A stretch of 64,000 nucleotides of DNA from assembly GCA_035222895.1 (NCBI GenBank), contig JAVYIG010006353.1, positions 55,396-119,395 of the forward strand. Reading direction: 5' to 3'. Below the pieces are notes generated by a model, which saw only the letters and a list, made by a program, of their open reading frames with translations, did no database searches and was not told where the DNA came from. Below are positions 1-10,880 of the stretch, in pieces. Numbering within the stretch: position 1 is the stretch's first letter; each line of letters opens with the position of its first letter. The translations under genes were made by a program, and so were the position numbers. This DNA is from Strongylocentrotus droebachiensis. Its lineage: Eukaryota; Echinodermata; Echinoidea; Camarodonta; Strongylocentrotidae.

Positions 1-1285
1 CTGGGCAAACTCGCCAAGGTCTTCAGCCTCTTCAAGCGGTTTGACATTGCTTGAGTACCAGGATTGGATTTCTTCATAGATCTCCACCATCTCCGGGTCA
101 CGTCCATGAAGTTTTTCTTTGAGAGAATAATTTATTGCACTGGATGCAAATTGGGCCCTTGGGAAGATCCTATAGTATGGCATCCAAACGCAACATCATG
201 ATTGCAAGGCTTGCAGTAATGTGGAATTCAAAGCCACGCTTATAAGCTTTACCACCAAAGATCCTGCGAAGAGATGCTGAGGTGTACGCACCACATTCGA
301 TAGCACACGTGCCAAGACCGCTACCATCGATGGTTTTGCCAAGAGCATGTAAGGCAGCGAAAGCAATGTGGAGAGCTCCAGCTCTTAAGATCCACTTGGC
401 GTTTCCCACCGACTGCTGAATCTTCAACGCTCGGAAGTAAAGATCGAGATGTAGCGTTATCAATGTCTTTCTGTGAGGGCCAAAAACAGTGGCAGATATT
501 CCCTGGGATAACCGAAGAACAGTATAGAGAGTCCCATAATCAGTTGGCGATGTCTTGAATAATGGGGCAACCACCGCTGTGTTTGTAGGCGTGCTAGCGG
601 GAGAGGATTGAGACAACAATAAGGACCTAGTTGCAGCCCATGTTGGAAGAACATCATTCTTTGCTAGTTTATCTGATTTCTTCACCTGCTTTTTGATGAT
701 CACGACAGAGTTTGTTTCCTCTCTGTCCTGTGAAGACCCAGCTTCCTCCTTGTTGCTAGAAGGCTCAGTTTCCTCATAATTTGTAGACTCTGCATCACTT
801 GGCATATCTTCACTGCGCTGGGCTTCTTCATCGTGCAGCTGAGGTTCAGTTCGGATGATTTCTCCGTTGTCATATGTTGTAAGGTAGTTCACAAGAGCCC
901 AGGTATGAGTGAATTCTTGAGAAATGAGATTTTGTTTCCTCTTCTTGTAGGCCTGAAATCTCAGTGGGCTATAGTTCTGATGTCTGGCTCTGGAAACACA
1001 TTCATCTCAAATGCTAGAAGGTCTTGCGAAGAAAGTTTCTCGGGTATGACAAGTGGTTGATTCACTGGCTCTCCATCAACAGCCTGTTGGTTGATTACAA
1101 CCACTGTCCCGTGAAAGGTTCCTTGCCCTGTGGGTGTGTCTTCCAAGAGATCAATGTTGTCAATGGCAAACCAGATGTTCACACCCTTCTTGACAAAATC
1201 AGGAAGACAAAACCCCAGAGAGGGATACTGCTCCTTTGTTAATGACCGAAAATGCTTGAGCAGTCGTATTGTTAAAACAGCTGAA
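1..1285 (-). pseudogene. Decayed copy of a multicopy invertebrate gene family (unnamed, probably mobile-element borne)
   Basis: Three minus-strand stretches join into one protein-like reading. About 1283-961 includes the motif FAIDNIDLLEDTPTG. About 953-170 has a serine/glutamate-rich acidic part, then GALHIAFAALHALGKTIDG and KAYKRGFEFHITASLAIM near its end. About 178-1 continues in another frame with DPEMVEIYEEIQSWY. I recognise the DNID...EDTP and G-hydrophobic-H...GSG patterns as typical of a large gene family repeated in corals, molluscs and echinoderms; it has no standard name that I know and no proven function. The frame changes near 170-178 and again near 953-961, where a TGA falls in frame. 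No intron of usable length fits those junctions, so I call it a pseudogene; both ends may extend beyond what is seen. An alternative is a live gene with assembly errors at the two junctions. Confidence 0.6.
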
Positions 1286-1290
1286 TGTTC

Positions 1291-1699
1291 TCATTAAGAT
1301 GCACATAATCAGAAGGCGGTGGATCTCATTGGATCAAAGAAAGAATGACGTTGAATGTCCTTCCGTATTAGGTCCATGATCTTATATATCAATGCATACA
1401 ATGTTTACCAATTTGTCAATTTAACCATCTAAATTTGATTGATTGATCAAGAGTAATAAAGTTCTCTCTTGTTTTTGCAATTTATGTTCTTCTTCTCTAA
1501 CCGATAATGAAGACCCACATCACATAAAATTTTAAAATCTAGATTTGCCATTGGCTATATGTTTATGCTTACCTTGGAAAATCAGGCAATATACTGCAAA
1601 AGAGGGGTCTTTATTCTGTCAAACTTGCAAAGACCAAGGAACAAAACAACTATTACCACGGAAGAGCTGGAAACAATGATCACAGAGCAGCATAATATT
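1291..1699. other. AT-rich stretch, nothing recognised
   Basis: I see no convincing exon or repeat here. A plus-strand frame near 1600-1690 is open but lacks splice signals. Confidence 0.5.
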
Positions 1700-2195
1700 A
1701 TGTAGGAATGTATGCGCGCTGTGTGCGCGCGAGCGCACTTGCATGTGAATGTTTGGGTGTGTGTGAGTATGTGCGTGTGTGAGGAAGGGTGCTCTCACCT
1801 CAGCATTCTTGTGGGGTTTTATGTGCGCTTCACATACCCCTTGTGAGGCATTTTTACTTTGTGGGGTATTTTTTCAGGACCCCACAGAGTAAAGTCTTTC
1901 AAATGACTGTATATTCGGTGTCCTATGCCCTGCGGGGCATTAGAAGTGGTACCCCATAAATGACATTTTGTGAGCGTGTGCTAAAACTTGCACACTTTTT
2001 TATGGTAACATCGTAAGCACACCACCGGGTTGTTATCGCCAGGTTGTACATACCCCACTAGTAGGGGACCACAAGGTATATCTGGAACGCACAGAAATAC
2101 CCCCACAATCAGGTGCCCCACAAAGGCCCTGATGTGAGAAAGGGTGTGCGTGTGTGCATGTGCGTGTGTGTGTGTGTGTGTGTGGGGGGGGGAGG
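1700..2195. repeat. GT/GC-rich low-complexity region with hairpin
   Basis: The ends are purine-pyrimidine alternating (GCGC and GTGT runs near 1711-1790 and 2143-2192, the last ending in G8). Between them TGTGGGGT and its complement ACCCCACA recur on both strands. The best pair forms an imperfect hairpin at 1851-1895 with TTTGTGGGGT facing ACCCCACAGA. No coding frame is visible. Confidence 0.6.
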
Positions 2196-2527
2196 TAGAT
2201 GTGTATACATGAAGGTTGTCTGTATGTTTGTTTCTGTCTCTTTGTGTTTGGAAATGGGCTAGTAAATATGTATGATAATGGTAATAAAAGTACTACACCT
2301 TAAAACAGCTGACCGAACAATGACAAAGGTACGCAAATTGGGCTGACGGGGGTGGGGTAGGGATGGGCATGGGTTGGTTGGAGGGTTTATCCAACTGAAA
2401 GTCTTCAAATTACCTTTCTCGCTGTTGAGGGATAACCACAGTTCTAAAAAACAACTCAAGTTTTGTGAAACCAGTCATTAGATGAATGACACACCCAATT
2501 TTTAGGGGGTCTCATGATAGGAAACTA

Positions 2528-2543
2528 CCCCCCCCCCCCCCCC
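2528..2543. repeat. Poly(C) tract, 16 bp
   Basis: An uninterrupted C run, the first of about 22 C or G runs of 10 bp or more in the window. Confidence 0.9.
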
Positions 2544-2899
2544 AGAGAGGGGTTGAGGGTCGGGAAAATTTGAACCCCATCAATTTCTGATAGCTTGGAC
2601 CCCAATCAATCCAAAAATGCCAAAAAATCAATTTTGGCACAAAAGTCCTACGGGAGCTGTTTCAGTGACACACCGTACCACACTATGTTGCCTTTTGTTG
2701 GTACACTACTTTCCCTTCTCGTCTTCATCTTCCGTAGTTTTTCATTAATTCGCCCTCTTTCATTCTTCTGTTTACGTTAGATTATCATTCTCCAAAGAGG
2801 AAAGGTTTTCACCTTCGTGGAGTTCTCTACACCACCCCCACTTACACCCACACATATTCTACATTTCTCATAACCAAATATATGAACACTAAAACATCG

Positions 2900-3290
2900 A
2901 CTTGATCAAGCATTACATTCCCTCTATTAGACAGCTACGTTCTCAAAACTCAGGCTTACTTGTTATTCATAGGGTTTGGTTAAAACAAAGTGGGGGAGCG
3001 AGCCTTCGCTCATGCTGGGCCTTCATTATGGAATATCCTCTCTCAATGGAATAAAAATAGCAGTTCTGGTGAAATGTTAAAAAATAATCTTGAGAAATAT
3101 CTGTTTAATTTAGTCTACAATATTACCATTACCTTTCATGTCCATACCTTTCCTATTGCACTTTCGTATATATCTATCATGTATTTCATCTTTTGCACAA
3201 GCTGCGCCTTGAGCATTTGATTGCCAAGTGGATTTGGCGCCTTACAAATCTTATATTATTATTATTATTATTATAATTATTAAAAGAATG
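2900..3290 (+). mobile_element. LINE (CR1/L2-like) 3' end: reverse transcriptase C-terminus and tail
   Basis: From about 2901 the plus strand reads LIKHYIPSIRQLRSQNSG, then shifts frame near 2990 to GERAFAHAGPSLWN. This is the characteristic C-terminal region of CR1/L2-group reverse transcriptases (R-G-RAF...P-LWN). It is followed by a 3' segment with GCGCC motifs and an ATT microsatellite (about 3255-3284), the usual tail of such elements. The frame change and missing upstream RT domain show a dead 5'-truncated copy. The exact clade is inferred. Confidence 0.7.
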
Positions 3291-4593
3291 CGTACTATCA
3301 GTTTGGACTCGAAATGTAATTGACAAAGTCTTGCCGCTTTTCCACTCATGTTGTAGTGCACTGTGAATAAAGTGATAAGTACTACCTTGTTGAAGTATGA
3401 AGGAGAATAAGCAGAAGCAGAAAAAGACGATGATTATAATCAGATTTTTGTTCGTGTAATTTGAAGGAAGAGACCCATAAGTCCATAACTATAAACAGGT
3501 ATGTACATTTCTTGAGGAAAACAATATTTAGGGAGGCCTTTTCCGACTGCCAACTTCTTTAGACGCTCTGTGTAACGCTAATCAATCAATGTTGGACTTT
3601 AAGCACATCCGTTGGGAAATTTAAATTCGTTCATTCTGTCGCCGAAAATTGCCGTAGATGCTTATTAAACAAACCTCTAAACACGTGTTTCGTATAATGA
3701 CATGATCTAACAGCATCATTATACAGAATGTAATGAATAAAATTAACCCTTGCCTAGTCATTGACCTTATTATTTCTGAACATGACAAGGCGAAACGCGT
3801 CTTCGTTCCATGCTTGAGGCAAATTGGCATATAATGTTTACATCATCAATAAGACTCTGTTTTTCCCCAAAAATCTTAAGAGCATCATTACCATTACCCG
3901 ATTTGTGAAATTTATGTTAATTTGCCAGGGGCACGGTAATAAGTATATGGTATCTGTGTTAACTGCTTAAACGGATTACTTATGATTATTCACACGCATG
4001 GCAAACAAGCACATTTACAACTTTTTACATTTTTTAATAGCATCTTCTAAATCTTCCTCATTATATTCAATGTTCGAGAACATTATCTAAAGTCACGATG
4101 CAAGGCCTATATTTCCCAATTTTAAGAACGCAGTGACACATCATGAAATGTGTGTACGAGGTGGGGACTAGTTGCTGGCGGCTGACAAGAATACCTCTCT
4201 TGAATATTAACTTTCCTGCTTACCTATTTGTAGACACTTTATGCTAGCGAAAGTTTAGTTTTGGCTTTAAAAAAAATATATTTGAAAACATAATTTATAA
4301 AAAATAGTATAGTTATAGTCCCAATTGTGTACGTTTCTATTCGCTTTATATTGTAACTACATGTATTATTAGTTTTTCTTTGGCTTCCATTGCTATTCTG
4401 CACATGGTAGTACACAACCCCTGCTCACTGAAGAGCACATATCACAAAATGACCACGTACATTGCTTCCCAAATATTAGGAGGAGATGAAAGAGGATGCT
4501 TTAGCCTGCTTTTATCTGTGCACCCCGTACGCCTTTGTCTATCTGTATAACGATTGTCTTAATTTCATTTACTGACTTCTCTCTTTTATTCAG
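3291..4593. other. AT-rich stretch, probably intronic or intergenic
   Basis: No exon or repeat that I can support. It ends in the polypyrimidine tract and CAG acceptor of the next exon. Confidence 0.5.
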
Positions 4594-4826
4594 GTCCAGA
4601 AGGCAAGAGTCAACAGAGAGTCCTTGTCGAGCCAGAACACCGCGGTGTTGGTATTGGGACCCACTCCAGAGAACAAACATCAGAACTCCTCTACATCTGC
4701 CGTGCCCCTGCAGGAGTCAAGCTTGGTGAACAAATGGCTAAGAAGCCCGGTGCAATAGGCTGGGGGATTCCCCCTAAAGGCGATCCTCGTAAATGGCCAG
4801 TCCACATGAAACTACGCAGTGAAGAG
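4594..4826 (+). CDS. Internal coding exon of an unrecognised protein
   Basis: The exon is preceded by a long polypyrimidine tract ending TTTTATTCAG and followed by GAAGAG|GTATGT, both close to consensus. One frame is open through all 233 bp: two bases of a split codon, then 77 codons. The peptide is polar and well mixed (for example RVLVEPEHRGVGIGTHSRE, LGEQMAKKPGAIGWGIPPKG, DPRKWPVHMKLRSEE) and the exon is clearly richer in GC than its flanks. The other two plus frames stop early or give poor composition. I do not recognise the protein family. The exon ends in phase 0, which fits the terminal exon at 13429. The upstream exon (ending with one base of a codon) was not found. Confidence 0.6.
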
Positions 4827-5960
4827 GTATGTTGAATGTCTGTTTTACGCTTTGATAATTTCATTGAAATTACATTGAAATTACATTGAAATAGAGCTTT
4901 CCACATGGTGATCCATATTCTGTTCATATCAGTGGTTAGCCACTTTAAACCTAATAAACATTTCAGGGGCTTGATAAAATCAATTTCAATGGTCGTTGAC
5001 ATCCATTAGCCAATTAAGGCAAAAACAAATGAAATGAATCTATGTTCCTCTTTTTTTCCTCAAAAGGGGCAAATTTAAGATTATAACGATTTTGCTTGGA
5101 CATTTCCTGTATTTCTTTTAAATCACTGAGGGACAAATAGGAGTACTTTCACATACTTGGTGGCTTTGATATATTTGTAGTCTAAACAAGATCAAGGGCC
5201 AAGGAGGCCGGGAATTGTGAAATTAAGAAGAATAAAAGTAGACGGGAGAAGAAGGCAAATTCAGTGCGGAGGATATGGTCGTCAATCAGAACAATAGACT
5301 TCCATTTGACAAACAGTTTGGTCTGGTTGAAATTTAAAACATTTTATGATACAGTGACTTGCAATATCTACCGTTAGTAAGATAATGCTTGGTAGTATAG
5401 TAATAACATAAAATCAAATAATTAATTCTCATGGTTGAAGTGATATGACCTTGTTGTTGACGAACTCTTGAAAGAAAATTCATTTTGAAATTAATGTAAA
5501 GCTTCCGTGATTATCGTTACCACTTGAAAATGATATTCATCTCTTCGGGAATCTCCATCATGGAGTAATGGTTTGAATGGTGCTTCAAACCTTGAAGCAC
5601 CATTATCTTTTTTGCTTCAATCTCTTGTGAAGAATATCTACAATGTGGAATACAAAGGTTGTTGAGGATTACATAGAATTAGGTCATTTCATGAAATCAC
5701 TCGAGTTATATCGAAAAGGTATAAGTTAGCTCCCTGTAACGCAAGTGGCTTGCACCTTATGGGTATAGATTCATAATTTTAAAAAATATGTAATAATTAA
5801 AAAAAAGCAGAAAAAAAGATCAAAGGTATACAGTGGCTAATCTTAAGAGCCCTTGATCTGATGAGACGTACTCATAATCCACCTTGATCTACCGTCAACA
5901 TAACGATCAGCAGTTTCAATCAGTTCTGCCAAGGGCAAGGTTTTTATCTTTTGTTCTTAA
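4827..5960 (+). other. Putative intron, first part
   Basis: AT-rich. It contains three copies of an 11-bp unit (ATTGAAATTAC) near 4862-4892 and a perfect hairpin at 5577-5603, listed separately. Nothing else stands out. Confidence 0.5.
5577..5603. repeat. Perfect short hairpin
   Basis: ATGGTGCTTCAA faces TTGAAGCACCAT across a 3-base loop, a 12-bp perfect stem. It could be the relic of a palindromic element or chance. Confidence 0.7.
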
Positions 5961-7415
5961 AGTTGATACTCTAAGCAAATAAATGTCCCTTAATTTGTTA
6001 CCTACGGCAAGTATATGTTATTTTTAAGTTTTTCAATTACTTAGTATATCACAAAAAAATTCTGTCTACTCGAAATCCTCAATTGAAATGTCGAAAATAT
6101 CCGCCTCTCTTTGCATAGAAAATCAGTCACGGCGCTGGTCTACTATTTATGACCTCACGTCCGGGGAAGAGTATATTCACGTACCCGGATGTTCCATAGC
6201 AAACATGTGCAGAGTGATACGATTTTCTGCATATTTTTGTTTCAAAGGCTGAAAAGTCTAATAAATCATAATTCTATGTACAATTCTTTACCTTCCCCGA
6301 GTACTTCATAGTATTAATATCAATTCCCCTTTTAAAAATTATGACATATACATGCCAACGATGTGCTATTAGTCGATATTTTCACCATGTAATTTTTGTT
6401 TTGGTGTTGAAATCGGCCCAGGCACGGAGTGAACAGTAGCTGTCTACCCATGCACAGTTCATTACCATACACTACAGCGATCTCCCGATGGTTTCTTCTT
6501 CCTTTTCCCCATGTCTTTCGCCTTCCTTGGCCCTGAAGATCCTTCATCTACCAATTCTGACACCGGTAGTCAGGAGCAAGTCTTTGTTAGTTGTTTTTCT
6601 TAGCAGGCAACGTCGCTTTCATTCTCTTGCAATTGCCGATAAACATATAACTAGCGCACGTACGTTCCATCACAAGCAAGCAGCGCCTAGAGCAGCGGCT
6701 TGGTCTTACCTACCGATTCTGCTCGCTTCACGAACGTTCATGCAAGAGCCGCATCACGTACTCGCCAAAATATTATAGAGGAAGCGCGCTTGCATGATCT
6801 CGTTCAAGTTTGATATTTTACAACATAAAATGTTTAACTGGTACTGTATCCTCTTTTGAGGCAGTCACACACATCTATGATAAGTACTATCATAGTTCTA
6901 GACCTATTCGTTTTACAAAACTGCTCCTGTACCTTATCTGATGACAATATAATGCATCCGCCTATTCATACGTGCACGATTTAACTTTAATTCCTAAGCA
7001 GTAAACTCGTCTTAAATCTCTACCAAATAGGTGAATATGAGGATATAAAAAGAAATCAGCGACTGGAAAATGTTGCTTCGTTATTCTTCATTCAAATGAA
7101 AACAGAAAATCCATCAAATATACTCCTTAACAACAACAAATCTAAGCTCTGACAGGATAGCATTTACGTAGGGATATCACTGCCATTCACTCTCACTGAG
7201 CCCACGAGTCCCGTTCGTGACGTCACGGATAGAGGCCCGACTCTACGTGCACTTCCGGGTTTCAGACTTAGATATTTTGGTAGAGTTTACTCGAATAAAT
7301 TCATTATTCTAAACTTGTTTTGTCGGGTGGACACCATTTGGTGTTATTATGGGGGTTAAAAGCTTTCTATTTATGTAATTATCTCAGTATTTGGGATTGT
7401 CTTAGAGTATCAACT
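5961..7415. mobile_element. TTAA-flanked non-autonomous DNA element, 1.46 kb
   Basis: The left end reads TTAA then AGTTGATACTCTAAG (5957-5975). The right end reads CTTAGAGTATCAACT then TTAA (7401-7419). The 15-bp ends are a perfect inverted repeat and the flanking TTAA is a plausible target duplication. TTAA targets are typical of the piggyBac and Kolobok superfamilies; which one applies here is inference. Internally the subterminal parts are only loosely similar (both have CACG/TGACGTCA-like sequence). The middle (6440-6790) is CpG-richer. No transposase frame is visible, so the element is non-autonomous. Confidence 0.55.
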
Positions 7416-7544
7416 TTAAATGGACACCACTAAGTTGTAGGAACTATTGTACCTTCAGTACTATCTGTACCAATTTTTTAAAAGTGTCGTCCAAATAAGA
7501 AATGTCTAACCTCTTCTCGAGATAACCCTGTAACCTAAATGTAG

Positions 7545-7785
7545 GCTATATGTACGAACTGTGAGGCCGTATCCTCACTGTGGTGGTCGTTAATTTTACC
7601 TGACTGCTAAGAAAGCATACATGCTTGTAAGTAAGCAACCAGACGACCGACGGCTTTAGGTCCTCTCCGAGGGACCTGATATTGAGACTTAATGCCTTAC
7701 CAAAGGGCACTAGTGCATCGACTTGGTTTCGAACCCGGGTCACCGGATCACGAGACCACTGCTCTACCGACTGAGCTATCGCGCC
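7545..7785 (-). mobile_element. tRNA-derived SINE
   Basis: On the minus strand the element starts GGCGCGATAGCTCAGTCGG, a perfect Pol III A box, and carries GGTTTCGAACC (7725-7735) as B box. The acceptor, anticodon and T stems pair only partly, so it is not a functional tRNA. After the tRNA-like head comes a body with AGGTCCCTCGGAGAGGACCT and AAAGCCGTCGGTC, a pattern common in invertebrate tRNA-SINEs. The 3' limit is approximate. It abuts the gag-like fragment. Confidence 0.7.
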
Positions 7786-8150
7786 TCCTCGTCTGGGCGA
7801 GCAATACGTAATTTCTCCCTATACTCTTCACAAGTCAAAGAATATCGATTGAGAATTGCAGACTTCAGTATCTTGTAATCCCAAGCATCCTGATCTGACA
7901 ACCTTAAAAATGTGTCGTATGCCTTACCCGTAAGGAATAGCCCAAACCTATTGAGGCCACCGTTGTGCAGTAGCATATACCTCTCAAAAAGACACAATGA
8001 AGCATCTAATTTGTCTTTACCTTCATTAAATACTCGAAGTGTAGTTTCCTCGGTCCTATCTGTATTTGCGACTTCGGCATTAGTCAGTTCCAGCTGTAGC
8101 GCCGCTAAATCACTTTCCTCCATTACCCTACCGTGCACTTTCGGCTCTAG
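7786..8150 (-). pseudogene. Ty3/gypsy-type retrotransposon gag fragment
   Basis: The minus strand reads EGKDKLDASLCLFERYMLL, then GLFLTGKAYDTFLRLSDQDA and KSAILNRYSLTCEEYREKL. This matches the retrotransposon gag family: a FERY-type helix, the LTGKA motif, then a YD.LK..ILKRY-type segment. The part between FERY and LTGKA looks shortened. The frame begins near 8210 and runs into the SINE at 7785, where it ends at a TAG inside SINE sequence. No protease, RT or LTR is visible nearby, so this is an isolated broken piece. Confidence 0.65.
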
Positions 8151-8379
8151 CAATTTCTTGTTGCTCCTAAATATAATCCTGCAACTCGTTACCTTTAACA
8201 AGTGTTTCACCTACACGAACAAGTTTCTCGATTTCCATTCTTGAAGTAAATTCACCCTCACACGAGTTATTGAACCAAGTAAATATAGCTTACTCATAGT
8301 AACTGACATTACTCTTCTACCCAAAGCCGGCGCTCCGGGGAAGAGTGGCCAGGAAAGGTAGCAGTGCCCTCCCACTATT

Positions 8380-8790
8380 TCAAGTACCCCAAAAATGCCC
8401 CTTTTTACATAGAAAAATGCCCCTTTTAAAGTAAGAGAAGTGCCCCTTTTCACCTCTAATAATTTTCCTTTTAACAATGATACGTGCCCTTTCCCCTTTT
8501 AATAAGGGACTATCCCCTTTTCATAAATACTAATTTTTAACTCTTATAAACGCCCCTATCAAAATCTGATGGGTTCACCTTTTCCGTCGACAAATTCCCA
8601 TTTCCTATTCCCATAAGTGCCTTTTATTCATCCCTGATGAGTGCCTCTTTTCAGGTGTAAGAAGTGCCCCATTTTCACCTCTGATAATTACCCTTTGTAC
8701 TTTGACACGTGCTCTTTTCTTTTATAATGAGTGTCTAGCTTATCCCTTTCGATAAGTGTCCTCTTTTCCTCTCATCATTAAACGCGTCCC
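8380..8790. repeat. Degenerate minisatellite based on AAGTGCCCCTTTT
   Basis: Variants of RAGTGCCCCTTTT recur every 15-40 bp. A larger unit is duplicated: AGAAGTGCCCC...CACCTCT.ATAATT...ACACGTGC...TTTTATAA occurs at about 8436 and again at about 8660. The duplicated unit is roughly 70 bp within a spacing of about 225 bp. Confidence 0.6.
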
Positions 8791-9544
8791 TAATTTAAAG
8801 CAATTTCACCCAAAGCTCGCTCGAATTTATAGATGATATAATTATGTTACTTATCAAAGGTCTTTTCCGTTATGAGAACGTGCTTATAACCTTACCAGGT
8901 ATGGGCTTGGTCCTCTGTATAAGTTGTAATTTTTCGCACTGCGACCTCACAAATCTTTCAAATTGTCATCGCTCGCAAGGGAATATTCAACCATCACACC
9001 AATCTGCAAAATATAATGATTTAGCAATATCTTGTATGATGTAAACAAATATTGAAATCATCCCTGATAATGGTATCACAATGTAGGGGTATATACCAAT
9101 ATCTAAACGATTGTCACTATATTTTAGCTTTGAGATTTCCCTTTGTAAGTAACATAAAGTTAAACAAATCAATCACTGTGGCAGTAAAAGATAGCAATCA
9201 AAGTGTGAACAAAGCATAATAAACGTAATATAGCTTCACACAATAACAATACATTTCTTCAATGCAGGGCACCTGTTATGATCTTCGGCAATATAAAGAG
9301 CGTGGTTCTGAATCTGGAAAATTGTGTCTATAAAAAACAATTTAGATCCATTTCTCGCCTCTCTCACTCACAACAAAAAGATGCCAAAACTGAACTGACT
9401 GCCTGCTCAAAAACAACACGTCCGTCGTGTATCAGAATCATAGGTGCATTGAAGAATACCTCGTGCAGGGTGCGGTTCAAAATTATGCATGAAAATTTGC
9501 ATAGCTCGCTGGCATGTACCGCTTAACCAGTTTCAAAACGAAAC
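8791..9544. other. AT-rich stretch, nothing recognised
   Basis: Short chance frames only. Confidence 0.4.
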
Positions 9545-9806
9545 CAGGGGTGTTTCACAAAGACTAAGATCGACTTTAAGTTGGACTTAACTATGGCAGG
9601 CCGTTCATGCCACCCTAAGGGGCGTGTAAATCGTGGTCACAAATCTACAGAATTTAAAAAAAAATCATAGTCAATTATTGAAGGAAAAAATATTATCTAA
9701 AGATCATACTTGAGAGACCAATAATGAGAGCAACCAGTGGCATGAATGGCCTGCGATAGTTATGTCCAACTTAAAGTCGATCTTAGTCTTTGTGAAACAC
9801 CCCCCA
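9545..9806. mobile_element. MITE with long terminal inverted repeats, copy 1
   Basis: The left end GGGGTGTTTCACAAAGACTA, continuing to GACTTTAAGTTGGACTTA, is matched in reverse complement at the right end, ending GTGAAACACCCCC. Inner arms (CAGGCCGTTCATGCCAC and GTGGCATGAATGGCCTG) also pair, so the whole element can fold on itself. A second copy lies at 63299-63595. The CAGGGG-type ends may suggest hAT, but no clear 8-bp target duplication is seen. Confidence 0.8.
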
Positions 9807-9986
9807 GTACTCTAATCCTGACTCTATTCAGCAATAACTTACCATTTCCCAACTTACATAAAGTGCTATCTTTTTTCTAATAGAAAAACCTATACAATCT
9901 TATTTCTCTAAAGTAGAGCGCTTGCTCTATAAAGAAACAAATAAAACACTAGGCCAGAATATTTTCCTAGAAATGAATCTAATTAC

Positions 9987-10103
9987 CTAATTAACTTCTA
10001 GGAAGAAGTCGTCCCTACTCATGTAGGTCTCCTTACCTTTGATGGTTTCTACATCACTGGCAGAGTTGTTGGAGAATAAGTGTACAGCGGGGCACTCTGC
10101 CAT
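9987..10103 (-). CDS. Small ORF or terminal coding segment, 38 codons, unknown
   Basis: An ATG in good context (TTAATGG) opens a frame reading MAECPAVHLFSNNSASDVE, then TIKGKETYMSRDDFFLEVN and a TAG. The composition is protein-like. An in-frame GTAAGG after TIK could be a donor, or the frame may run to the stop. The first dozen bases are shared with the tandem duplication just above it, and in both copies a frame encoding FRVWTKLRTRGRSLAVLAIK leads towards it. In copy 1 a 2-base length difference in an A run breaks that connection. This may be the remnant of a small gene or of a retroelement; I do not recognise the family. Confidence 0.3.
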   Translation of the reverse strand: MAECPAVHLFSNNSASDVETIKGKETYMSRDDFFLEVN

Positions 10104-10880
10104 TAACAACCTTACCTTTTTTAATCGCCAAAACGGCTAGTGATCGACCTCGAGTTCGAAGTTTCGTCCATACACGAAAGAAATGTGCTAACTTGTTCAT
10201 GGCATTTGACGGATGTCAAAGTGATACACACTAAATCTTCTGTAAAAATGTGGGATTTTCTTAAAAGAGTGCCGTGACTAAATAAATAGGTTTGAAGAAA
10301 AGGCTTGTCTAGGGAACCCCCTCTATCTTTACAGATAAGGTCCAAGAGCCCGCCTTTAATAGGTTAAGTACTGTTTCGTCCGAAGTCTTTGTAGGCACAA
10401 TCATGTCGAGCCAACTCTTCGGCAATGTAATCTTTATTTTTTTTTTAATCTGGCTTTCTCTCTCTTTCTCTATCCTCTTCTCTTTAATTTCCGCCGCCCA
10501 GCGGGGCACACTGCCATTAACAACCTTACCTTTTTTTTAATCGCCAAAACGGCTAGTGATCGACCTCGAGTTCGAAGTTTCGTCCATACACGAAAAAAAT
10601 GTGCCAACTTGTTCATGGCATTTGACGGATGTCAAAGTGATACACACTAAATCTTCTGTAAAAATGTGGGATTTTCTTAAAAGAGTGTCGTGACTAAAAA
10701 AAAATAGGTTGAAAAACGCTTGTCTAGGGAAACCCCCTCTATCTTTACAGATAAGGCCTAAAAGGTTAGGTACTGCTTCGTCCAAAGTCTTTGTAGGCAC
10801 AATTATCTCTTCAGCAATGTAATCTGTATATTTTGTTTTAATCTGGCTTTCTCTTCTTCTCTTTAATTTCCGCCGCTCGT
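10085..10880. repeat. Tandem duplication, period about 415 bp
   Basis: The block starting GCGGGGCACTCTGCCATTAA at 10085 recurs from 10500 (GCGGGGCACACTGCCATTAA) and runs to about 10880. The two copies stay near-identical over most of their length, but copy 2 lacks several short segments. Both copies keep a minus-strand frame encoding FRVWTKLRTRGRSLAV. Two substitutions inside that frame (TTA/TTG and TTC/TTT) are silent in it, which hints at past coding constraint. Confidence 0.8.

Noticed and set aside
1795-2140. Coding frame in the GGGGT/ACCCC-rich block
   Set aside because: All six frames are broken; the repeated motif explains the pattern.
7720-7790. Functional tRNA gene at the SINE head
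   Set aside because: A and B boxes are present, but acceptor, anticodon and T stems each contain several mismatches and a SINE body follows.
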